The notes beneath the pieces were generated by a model. The model did no database searches, had not been told where the DNA came from, and worked only from the letters and a program-made list of their open reading frames with translations. The translations under genes were made by a program, and so were the position numbers. This document shows, in pieces, positions 1 to 7,989 of a DNA stretch of 64,000 nucleotides. The first letter of the stretch is position 1. Each line of letters starts with the position of its first letter. Source of the DNA: Corallium rubrum (Eukaryota; Cnidaria; Anthozoa; Scleralcyonacea; Coralliidae); the NCBI GenBank assembly GCA_964035015.1, contig OZ035997.1, positions 27,751,067 through 27,815,066 on the forward strand. The letters are read 5' to 3'.

Positions 1-446
1 GTTCTGCCGTCGTCTGTGTCCCGATGTCCTTCAAGTTTTTTTGCCAGCGACATTCTGCAGCAAAGGAAGTTTCCTTTTTTTGGTAGTTTTCCTCACAAGC
101 TTGCTCGGTCCTTTTAATTTTTTGTTTTCATTTTATACCTTTTTGCAATATATATAGTACGAAAATATGGTTTGTGAAAAACTTTCTCCGACCGGAGTAA
201 TGTCCTTAGCAACCGGTTGTCTAACAACGATATGCAAATATATATATATAAAATTATTAGTATTCATTAAAATTATTACCCGCATTTTCCATACCCGCAT
301 TTTCCATACCCGCATTTTCCATACCCGCATTTTCCATACCCGCATTTTCCATACCCGCATTTTCCATACCCGCATTTTCCATACCCGCATTTTCCATACC
401 CGGTATCCGCTACCCGCTACCCGCTACCCGCGTTTTCCAGATAACC
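1..446 (-). mobile_element. Partial inverted copy of the kinase-carrying transposon
   Basis: This stretch is the reverse complement of the left end of the element at 2581-7001. It ends at 446 with the same terminus (CCAGATAACC on the plus strand), preceded by the same GGGTAGC-type repeats and the same 15-bp minisatellite. It differs mainly in having one fewer 15-bp unit. The rest of the copy lies to the left of the window. The base next to it (447) begins a reversed Gypsy gag fragment whose first 7 bases are the complement of GGTGAAT, the sequence that also follows the right end of the other copy. Confidence 0.85.
277..401. repeat. 15-bp minisatellite (TACCCGCATTTTCCA)
   Basis: About eight near-perfect head-to-tail copies of TACCCGCATTTTCCA just inside the transposon terminus. 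The same array in inverted orientation is at 2627-2766, and a longer array in this orientation is at 6756-6970. It is a subterminal repeat of the element. The open frames across it (MRVWK-type pentapeptides) are only a consequence of a 15-bp unit without stops. Confidence 0.95.
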
Positions 447-1085
447 ATTCACCTCCGCTTAGAGTCGCGGTTTGATAATTTTCTGAAGTGTCGGCCTGGT
501 TGACTTGAACCCCAATTGGTGGTGATGACAGCTGAGTTGACAGATCTAATTGTTGTGCTGCACAAACAGTCTCGCCATAATTCGTCATGGGGCGCTTCAA
601 CAATTCTCTCTTTATTTCCAAGGACATTCCCTCGATAAATTGCTGTTTCAGGAGTGTTTCCCTTTCGGCTTCTCCGACATTGGGCATGGCGCGACGTAGA
701 AGTGTTTCCAGACTGTAAGCGAAGCCCTGTACGTCTTCGGCTGGCTTTCTAACTCTTTGACGGAATGCCATCATGGCGGCGATGCGACGAGTAAACACGT
801 AGCCAAAGGCAGCTAGGAGAGCCTCTTTCAAAGCTTGAATTATTCCGTTTTCTTTGCCTCTGGAAGTCGCTCAAATACCGCAAAAGCTTTTCCTGATGGG
901 AGGGTTGGTATACGCTTTAACATTGTGGGGTCTTTCCATCCATTTGCTATCGAGCAAAGTTCAAATTTACGTACCCACGGATCAAAATCGCCATCAGAAA
1001 ATACTTCAGGAATGGCCCAAGACGCAGTTCTTGTAGTAGATGTTGCCATCCTGGTCACGGCACCAAATGTAGTGTGTGAACCTTA
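447..1085 (-). pseudogene. Ty3/Gypsy gag, 5' fragment (inverted, frameshifted)
   Basis: Read on the minus strand, an ATG at about 1058 opens a gag-like protein starting MATSTTRTASWAIPE. A stop and frame change at about 836-840 shift it into a second frame (KEALLAAFGYVFTRR and on) that runs to the transposon junction. The style, with a short leader, helical capsid-like region and downstream CCHC knuckles, is Ty3/Gypsy. The matching 3' half of the gene lies at 7002-7962 on the opposite strand, which shows that the gene was split by a transposon and then rearranged. It is not functional. Confidence 0.75.
1051..1066 (-). promoter_or_regulatory. Probable LTR-retrotransposon primer binding site
   Basis: On the minus strand, TGGTGCCGTGACCAGG lies directly upstream of the gag ATG, and begins with the TGG expected to pair with the CCA end of a tRNA. 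The sequence before it (CACACTACATT) would be the end of the 5' LTR, of which only about 20 bases remain before the join to a LINE fragment. The tRNA is not identified. Confidence 0.55.
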
Positions 1086-1744
1086 CGAATAATTACGGAA
1101 ATGGAGCTTCTGTTCGAGTTATCATGTTTGATTACCAAAAAGCTTTTGATTATGTTGACCATACCATTCTTTTATCAAAACTTAATCGTCTCCGTGTCCC
1201 TACTACGACCATAAATTGGATTGCAGATTTTCTCTGCAATAGGAAACAACGGGTAAAAATGGGAAATGATTGTTTTTCTGAATGGAGAAATGTTCCTGCT
1301 GGTGTCCCACAAGGTACTAAACTTGGACCTTGGCTCTTTATAATAATGATCAGTGACCTGTCTCCAAATAGGGATGATCAAGTTAAATTTGTTGATGACT
1401 TAACTATTTCAGAAACAGTGCCAAAATTTAGTCACAGTAAGGTCCAAGATTATGTAACGGATATCCAAAAGTGGTCTGACACTAACCTGTTCCGCTTGCA
1501 CGACGATAAATGTAAGGAACTAAGGATCGATTTTAAAAAGAATAACAGCATTTTCACTCCAATCCACGTAAATGGAAAACAATTAGAAGTCGTTGAGGAG
1601 GCAAAATTACTTGGTCTCACTTTTTCGTCCGATTTAAAGTGGAATAATCATGTGCATAACATTGTGTCGAAATGCTCAAAACGTTTATATCTGCTCGTGC
1701 AATTAAAGCGCGCCAAAGTTCCTGCTAAAGACATCACTCAATTT
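1085..1744 (+). pseudogene. LINE reverse transcriptase fragment, truncated both ends
   Basis: About 220 codons of a non-LTR reverse transcriptase: the catalytic FDYQKAFDYVDH block, then GVPQGTKLGPWLFI, then KFVDDLT (the FVDD active site) and the downstream thumb region with LGLTFSSDLKWNNH. It aligns by eye with residues of the full-length LINE at 28755-31418 and shares its unusual V-D-D motif, so both belong to one clade. The 5' end is cut next to the Gypsy LTR remnant. The 3' end runs into unrelated repeat sequence at about 1745. There is no endonuclease domain, so it is a dead fragment. Confidence 0.85.
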
Positions 1745-1746
1745 CA

Positions 1747-1860
1747 GGGGCGGATCCAGGAATTTTCCAGAGTACCTCAAACCCGGAAATATTATTTCTA
1801 GGGGGGTCCGGGGGCATGCCCCCCCCGGAAATTTTTTAAAATTTGGTTCCCTGAAATGGC
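1747..1860. repeat. G/C-rich repeat terminus
   Basis: A short segment with a GGGGCGGATCCAGGAATTTT start and a GGGGGGTCCGGGGGCATGCC run followed by its C-rich counterpart. It has the look of the end of a dispersed repeat joined to the LINE fragment. No family can be assigned. Confidence 0.4.
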
Positions 1861-1968
1861 ATTTCCTGCATTCTGACAAGACTATTTAGAAAAATCTTAC
1901 AGTTTTAACTTGTGTTTTTTATACAACGTTTTATGATTTTTTAAGGACTTGGCTTTTGCATTTTTTTT

Positions 1969-2215
1969 ATCCAGCCAGTCACTGTCTGATTAGAAGAAGC
2001 AATATGAATAGACCATATGCGACATTTCATGGGCATCCTAGTCATCTTAATTCTTAACTACCTAATATTTACCCCTTATTTACTTTGAGTTGTCTGGTTT
2101 TGAGGCACCAGATACTCGCCTTAATACCTCTATCCAGCCAAACACTGTCTGGTTAGAAGAAGTTTTAGTATCAATAAACCACATGGGACATTTCATGGAC
2201 ATAGAGAAGCTCATC
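1969..2215. repeat. Diverged direct repeat, about 160-bp period
   Basis: Two diverged copies of a block beginning TCCAGCCA and containing ACTGTCTG, TTAGAAGAAG and GACATTTCATGG, one at about 1969-2040 and one at about 2128-2210. No coding sense is visible. Confidence 0.6.
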
Positions 2216-2237
2216 TCTCTACATCATTTTTTTCTCT

Positions 2238-2293
2238 CCCCCCCCCCCCCCCGAAATATATATATATATACTGTATATATATATATATATATA
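2238..2293. repeat. Poly-C run and (TA)n
   Basis: A run of C followed by an interrupted TA dinucleotide array. From here to 2580 I see no gene. Confidence 0.9.
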
Positions 2294-2626
2294 CTTTATT
2301 TCATCACAAGATAATATAGATAGTACAAATAGATGTGAAAGAAGAAAATAATAATTTACAGTGATGGGGAATCTACAAGAAAGCAAAATTTGCTTGTTTG
2401 GTGTAGATCCCTTTTATTGAAAATAGAACAAGTATATACATTAATAATTAACAAACTATGGACAATATATACCCCCTCAAGCCCACTACACAACATCTAA
2501 GTTATCGATGTTGCATAATCAGCCCAAGAAGGTATTTACTGTCATATTAAGTAACTTAATAATATAACATTGTTGGTATGGGTTATCTGGAAAACGCGGG
2601 TAGCGGGTAGCGGGTAGCGGATACCG

Positions 2627-2766
2627 GGTATGGAAAATGCGGGTATGGAAAATGCGGGTATGGAAAATGCGGGTATGGAAAATGCGGGTATGGAAAATGC
2701 GGGTATGGAAAATGCGGGTATGGAAAATGCGGGTATGGAAAATGCGGGTATGGAAAATGCGGGTAA
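2627..2766. repeat. 15-bp minisatellite, left end of the kinase element
   Basis: About nine copies of the inverted form TGGAAAATGCGGGTA. It is one unit longer than the matching array at 277-401. Confidence 0.95.
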
Positions 2767-3041
2767 TAATTTTAATGAATACTAATAATTTTATATATAT
2801 ATATTTGCATATCGTTGTTAGACAACCGGTTGCTAAGGACATTACTCCGGTCGGAGAAAGTTTTTCACAAACCATATTTTCGTACTATATATATTGCAAA
2901 AAGGTATAAAATGAAAACAAAAAATTAAAAGGACCGAGCAAGCTTGTGAGGAAAACTACCAAAAAAAGGAAACTTCCTTTGCTGCAGAATGTCGCTGGCA
3001 AAAAAACTTGAAGGACATCGGGACACAGACGACGGCAGAAC

Positions 3042-3428
3042 AAACGAAGGACGTCAAGATATATTTGAATTGAATGCCAGAATTTAGAAATTGACAAAGC
3101 TAATGAACCATAAATCAAACATTCCGAAGACAGTGGACATCAACTTTGAAGTTTGCATGAAGAACAAGACGACTCTTCGAACATGCTTGGCTTGAAAGTT
3201 GAAACCACGGTAGCCGGCAACCTCCGATCAGGCAGAGACCTTGGAGGAGGGCCTGCGCCTGATTTTTTTTCAACTAGGTTGAGTCGCAAAGACATGAGCT
3301 TACAAGATTCCAATAATTTCCGCGAGTATTTATCAAATAGTTACTTTTCTTTTATTTAAACCTAGGGCAAACACGTCTCCCAAAAAGTACGCATGGATTT
3401 TATGAATTAATCTTGCTCTGCTATCTGA
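3042..3428. other. No gene seen inside left part of the kinase element
   Basis: Between the minisatellite flank and the tRNA-like sequence there is no convincing coding region. A short open frame at 3153-3359 has no recognisable motif. Confidence 0.5.
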
Positions 3429-3500
3429 GTTCTAGTGGCCCAATGGTTAGAGCGTCTGGCTAGCATTCAGAAGGTTGCGGGTTCGAGTCCCGCTTAGAGC
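3429..3500 (+). tRNA. tRNA-like sequence, AGC anticodon loop
   Basis: This folds as a 72-nt cloverleaf. The acceptor stem is GTTCTAG/TTAGAGC with two G-T wobbles, and the D arm (GCCC/GAGC) has one mismatch. The anticodon stem TCTGG/TCAGA closes a 7-nt loop CTAGCAT, giving anticodon AGC. The T arm GCGGG/CCCGC is perfect around TTCGAGT. The B box (GGTTCGAGTCC) is exact and the A box (TGGCCCAATGG) is close. The anticodon would be Ala, but the acceptor stem lacks the G3-U70 pair of true tRNA-Ala. It is probably a tRNA-derived repeat or pseudogene carried by the transposon. No intron or encoded CCA is present. Confidence 0.6.
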
Positions 3501-3788
3501 TCAGAGTTTTTCTGAGTATTTCTAACTAACACAGCTTGTACAGCAAACAACTGACAATTATTACTAACATCAAGGACATCAAGCTCCAATTTCTGAAACT
3601 AACAAACCAAAAATGACAAACATATTCTATTTTTTGTTGAAAATATCCCTTAACTGAATTTCACTAAAACGGCCATAAAGTCATTAGGATTCGCTCAATT
3701 GAGAAACGCTTGGACAACGTAGACAATAGTTAGTCTTCGCGGACATCAAAATATTATATAATTTTCGATAAAATGCCTTACGTCAAGG

Positions 3789-3881
3789 TGATGTTACACA
3801 CACGGGCGACGATTTTTATCCGCAACAAAATTTCGTTAAAATCGTTGAAAAATGGCAAATCGTTGCCCGCGTGTAACATCA
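3789..3881. mobile_element. 93-bp hairpin MITE
   Basis: The ends TGATGTTACACACACGGGCG and CGCGTGTAACATCA are inverted and the interior is also largely palindromic (CGACGATT with AATCGTTG). It sits inside the kinase element. No target duplication is certain. Confidence 0.65.
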
Positions 3882-4440
3882 GTGAACTTCAGTCTGTTTT
3901 TACGTCGCATTTGCTTCAGCCTATTAAAAACGAATTGACTTCGTCTACACTAGGGAATTAAATTTTTGTATATGTAGTGTTGTCGTTTCGGCAGAACCCA
4001 CGTTCGTTTACTAAATAAAAGCCACAAATATAGAACAGGCCTAAGCTGATGGAGGCGTTAGTTTCTCGCTTCTGTTGATGAATCGATCTCCTTATATAAT
4101 AAGCTGAATTTGCGAAAAGTTTAAATGAATAAAGTGCGGGCGTTAACTATGGCGCTGGCCAGGTTTACACTCTGCCTTTATTCTTTCATACCGGTATCGT
4201 GTGAACATTGTCGGATAAAAAGCTGATGATGACAGATTGACAGTTTTTATTATCGGTCGTGTGAAAACGCCGCACGACTCATATGCGGCCCTGTCTCATC
4301 AGGTTTTCATCTCAGTGGTGTTCAACAACTCTAAATCTTGTTCTCAGTTACTTGCCGTCTATTATTAAACTCAGTCTTGGTTTCTCAAGCACGTGGATAA
4401 CAGCTCAACGGCTGAGCGCGCCGTTGATGCTTAATAAATC

Positions 4441-5658
4441 ATGGATGGTCAATTTAAAATTCCTAAACTGACACTGAAAAGTCAGGGTCCTGATCTTCAT
4501 AGCAATATACCAAGATTTAACTGGCGAGATGCTATCGTCGTGATGAACTTGCTTGCGGCGCATTTGGTAATGTTTATGTAGCAAACTACCGTGAACATCA
4601 ACAAGTTGTGGTAAAGAGGCTGAGAGACCAAAACCGAGAAAGCAAGCGCGCATTTTTGAAAGAGGCCCGTCTTCTTCACGAGTTGAAAGATAACACCAAC
4701 ATTGTTCAATTTATTGCATTGTCTACCGATCCCTACGCCATCATGGAAGAGTATATTTTCTTTGATTTCCATCCATTTGGAATCGATAAGAAAGTAAGCT
4801 GTTTGCGAAACCTCCTTGACTTTATCGACGAGCAACTTGACTTCTCAACTTTTAGAAGATTTCAACTACGAATCGCTCAAGACATCGCCCACGGCTTGGC
4901 GTTTCTTCACAACAAAGACATTGCTCACCGTGATTTAAAGCCAGATAATATCTTGATCACCAACCAGCATTATGCTCAGGTAACTGAAGAAAATGAACTT
5001 TCCAAGAACTTTGCTGACTGTCCTGTCAAAGCAAAGCTAACTGACTTTGGTGAGAGCAGAGCAACATATCTTCAGACGCAGACATTGGTCAAATCGCACA
5101 CCAACCGAGTTGATCGTGGGACGCCGGTATATATGCCTCCTGAGCTCAATTTAGGGTCACAAAAAGAAGCCACGGTGGAGGATATGAAAAAAGCGGATGT
5201 CTGGAGTTTTGGGATGACCCTTTACTGTCTAATGAATCCGAGCGTTGACCACCCATATTCATATGACTGCTCTGAAACAGCTGACGCTTTTAAATAATCG
5301 TCCTGGATATCCATCGCCTGTTCCCAACAGCTTCATTATATATCTGCTCAATTATTGTCCAAAGCAAACCTCAGTGTGTTTTGGTTGTGGAAGCTCACTG
5401 AAACCAGGTGGGCTTATTTGCAATCCTCCAGGTGACCTCGTTGTTGTTTCGAACATGTACAGAGAATGGAGACAGGATGGACAGATGCACAGAAAACTTG
5501 CAAATGTTTATTTCCATTGCATCCCAGACTGCATTAGACGGAGGCAGCCTTACTTTCAACCAGATCAGTGTTTCGTTCCACGCCAGATTGAGCCGTTTCT
5601 TAATCAACAACACAGATTATTTATTGGACAAACATTCGGAAACATCCAAGTTACTTAA
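4441..5658 (+). pseudogene. Ser/Thr protein kinase plus C-terminal Cys/His module
   Basis: A kinase domain is read in three frames. The leader starts at ATG 4441 (MDGQFKIPKL). The frame then shifts at about 4530 into DELACGAFGNVYVANY (glycine loop), VVVKRL (ATP-binding Lys), HRDLKPDN (catalytic loop, about 4927-4950), LTDFGES (Mg-binding loop), MPPEL (APE motif) and DVWSFGMTLY. This frame stops at 5297 before the end of the C-lobe. The next frame continues NRPGYPSP and a module with CFGCG, NMYREWR and FHCIPDC up to 5658, which looks like a zinc-binding domain. HRDLKPDN marks Ser/Thr specificity. The two frame changes suggest a damaged copy, although unrecognised introns could explain them. 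A kinase is an unusual cargo for a TIR transposon; its substrate cannot be inferred. Confidence 0.75.
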
Positions 5659-5865
5659 ATTGTTGAACATATTTTCTGTTTGTTACCATATATCATATTA
5701 CATGTACATTCATCAAACCTTATATGCATGTCTTAACTAAATATATTGTCACATAGAAAGTTTACTTTTACAGTCGACAGATAAGCAATCCAGGTTTAAC
5801 AATTAATAACAACGACAATGTTTCATAGTCAACTATATACATCATGCATGTGCATAGTTAAAACG

Positions 5866-5937
5866 TTTTGTTTTGTTTTGTTTTGTTTTGTTTTGTTTTG
5901 TTTTGTTTTGTTTTGTTTTGTTTTGTTTTGTTTTGTT
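5866..5937. repeat. (TTTTG)n microsatellite
   Basis: About 14 copies of the pentamer TTTTG downstream of the kinase reading frames. Confidence 0.95.
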
Positions 5938-6464
5938 GATGGAAAGATACTGAAACGCTATCTTCGCTTCTGAATAATTTTTTTCATTTAATTATTGTTT
6001 AGATTGCATTTCATATTTTACTAAAGACGATGTTAATATTCGTACAGTATGTAACTTATTCAATGGTGACCAGTTTTATATTCTTTACCCTTTCGAATCT
6101 TGTACTGTGTGTAAATTTTTTTTCTACGCTGTCTGTTCTAATTTCTAAAGCATAATAAACCGGCTAGGAGGGCATTTGTGGGACTAATTAAGCTAGTTGC
6201 ATTACGATAACGCATTATTTTCTGAAGAGTTGTTCACGCCCCTAACAAAGTGCAATATTCCTGTAAACTGGGAAAAATAAGTATATCAATGATATAATCA
6301 GTTTTTGCGATCGTGGACTGAATATACTATAGCAGAACAGATATCCCAATCGGTAATGGTCTTCGTAACTTAAAATAGGTTATACTTACTGATTCACTGC
6401 TGATTTATCTCCAAATATCGTTTTTGCGCACATAAGATTGAATTATAATGAACTTAAATACACT

Positions 6465-6465
<1 letters not shown>
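5938..6465. other. No gene seen
   Basis: AT-rich sequence inside the kinase element, without a convincing open frame. Confidence 0.5.
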
Positions 6466-6544
<79 letters not shown>

Positions 6545-6755
6545 CAAATACAAATCTGTGAAATAACCTAATCATTTACAATTTAATTTTAGATGATTAT
6601 TCCCCTCGGTTTTCAAAATTACACGACGAAAACTCCAATGTGGTTCCCATTAACTACACATAAACCTTAAAAAAATAGACATACAAATCTGTAAAATAAC
6701 CTAATCGATATCATTTACAATTTAATTTTAGATGATTATTGAATTAATATTGTGT
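6466..6755. repeat. (TA)n array and a 140-bp direct duplication
   Basis: A TA array at 6466-6540 is followed by two direct copies of a block with ACAAATCTGT, ATAACCTAATC and TTTAATTTTAGATGATTAT, ending at about 6600 and 6740. The second runs into the minisatellite. Confidence 0.85.
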
Positions 6756-6970
6756 TACCCGCATTTTCCATACCCGCATTTTCCATACCCGCATTTTCCA
6801 TACCCGCATTTTCCATACCCGCATTTTCCATACCCGCATTTTCCATACCCGCATTTTCCATACCCGCATTTTCCATACCCGCATTTTCCATACCCGCATT
6901 TTCCATACCCGCATTTTCCATACCCGCATTTTCCATACCCGCATTTTCCATACCCGCATTTTCCATACCC
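6756..6970. repeat. 15-bp minisatellite, right end of the kinase element
   Basis: About 14 copies of TACCCGCATTTTCCA leading to the GGTATCCGCTACCCGCG terminus. Confidence 0.95.
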
Positions 6971-7001
6971 GGTATCCGCTACCCGCGTTTTCCAGATAAC
7001 C

Positions 7002-7962
7002 GGTGAATGCAGCAGCATCGACAACGCAGCCAAACCGTGGGAAAAGTGGAGCGTGTTACAACAGTGGAAATTTGGGCACATAGCAAGAAAATGTCGCACA
7101 AGACACCAGCGCAATTTCCAAAAAGTGCAAAGACGGGATGAGAACATTTGTTTCGTTTGCGGTCAATTGGGGCACTTCGCGCGGGAATGCGAGTTTCGCT
7201 TCCAGGCACCTGCAGGCTTTCAACCTTCGTGGCAGGGAAACGGGCGAGGGCTGACTACTGCCGTTTTCATTAAAGGCGGTTTTCCACTAGGCGAAAAATG
7301 TCGCGCGAAGCGACATTTTCTTTTGTCTCGGAAGCTCTCGAGTGGAACTAATTAGCCAAGACAAAAGAAAAATGTCGAGTCGGTCGACAAATGTCGCCTA
7401 GTGGAAAACCGCCTGAACGCGGTAGTAGATCATCGAGAGCAGAAATGTTTGATTGACACTGGAGCGACTGTATCCTTGGTAAGTAAATCGTTGGTGAAAG
7501 GGCCTGTGAGATCGTGTGCTCTAAAGCCTCGGGGTGTTAGTGGGAAAGAACTACGGGTGCTGGGATTGAAGGAAATACCGTTAACGATAGGTAATGCGGA
7601 TATGACGCATTCATTCCTCGTGGTGGCGATGGCTGACATCTGCATATTGGGTGCAGACTTTCTCAAAGAAACGACTGACATGATCGTTGATGTTGGAAAA
7701 TGGTGATTGTCATGGAAGACTGGGAGCATACCATTACTGGTTGAAACAGCAAAGCCCACTGTGAATAAATTGACTGTCTTGCTAGATAAATACGCGGACG
7801 TCTTTGTGAACAACCCAGGTGAGCCTTTGGGAAGAACCAATGAAGTGGAACACTGCATAGATACCGGAGATAGCCAACCTGTGAAACAACGACCTTATCG
7901 AACTCCGGTTCATCTTCAGAACGTAGTAAACAAACAGGTGAAAGAAATGCTAGGAAAGTGGA
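7002..7962 (+). pseudogene. Ty3/Gypsy gag 3' end, protease and start of RT
   Basis: After the transposon terminus the gag gene resumes with a damaged knuckle (KFGHIARKC) and an intact CCHC knuckle (CFVCGQLGHFAREC). Next comes an aspartic protease with the active site CLIDTGATVSLV and the flap-side motif ILGADFL. The entry to reverse transcriptase follows (VEHCIDTGDSQPVKQRPYR), broken by a stop near 7706 and cut off near 7962. A 141-bp MITE is inserted at 7274-7414. This is the 3' continuation of the fragment at 447-1085. RT catalytic motifs, RNase H, integrase and the 3' LTR are all missing. Confidence 0.85.
7274..7414. mobile_element. 141-bp hairpin MITE in the Gypsy pseudogene
   Basis: The ends AGGCGGTTTTCCACTAGGCG and CGCCTAGTGGAAAACCGCCT are perfectly inverted. 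The flanks are TAA on the left and GAA on the right, compatible with a mutated 3-bp duplication of PIF/Harbinger type. The centre resembles the MITE at 54102-54240 (TTTTGTCT, AGCTCT, GAACTAAT, GACAAAAGAAAA), while the arms differ. Confidence 0.8.
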
Positions 7963-7970
7963 ACAACGTT

Positions 7971-7976
7971 TTTATT
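7971..7976 (-). terminator. Poly(A) signal of the SF3 helicase gene
   Basis: AATAAA on the minus strand, 14 nt past the stop codon at 7990. It also lies within 15 bp of the break with the Gypsy remnant, so the 3' end of the gene practically coincides with the edge of its unit. Confidence 0.6.
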
Positions 7977-7989
7977 TGGTAAATAATAT

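Larger units (their letters stand above)
2581..7001 (+). mobile_element. 4.4-kb TIR transposon carrying a protein kinase
   Basis: The ends are inverted copies: GGTTATCTGGAAAACGCGGG at 2581 and its complement ending at 7001, each followed inward by GGGTAGC-type repeats and a 15-bp minisatellite. The 7 bases after the right end (GGTGAAT, 7002-7008) equal the complement of the 7 bases beside the other copy at 447-453. These are the two halves of one interrupted gag gene, so GGTGAAT is the target duplication (7, possibly 8 bp). The cargo is a tRNA-like sequence, a small MITE, a damaged kinase gene and simple repeats. No transposase is visible, so the element is non-autonomous or moved by a system I cannot name. 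Confidence 0.85.

Noticed and set aside
133-475. MRVWK/PHFPY/GKCGY pentapeptide-repeat proteins
   Set aside because: They are frames across the 15-bp minisatellite; all frames are open because the unit has no stop and its length is divisible by three.
3773-3961. 62-codon frame MPYVKVMLHT
   Set aside because: It runs through a hairpin MITE and has no other support.
4405-4835. Minus-strand frames opposite the kinase
   Set aside because: Shadows of the kinase coding sequence without their own motifs.
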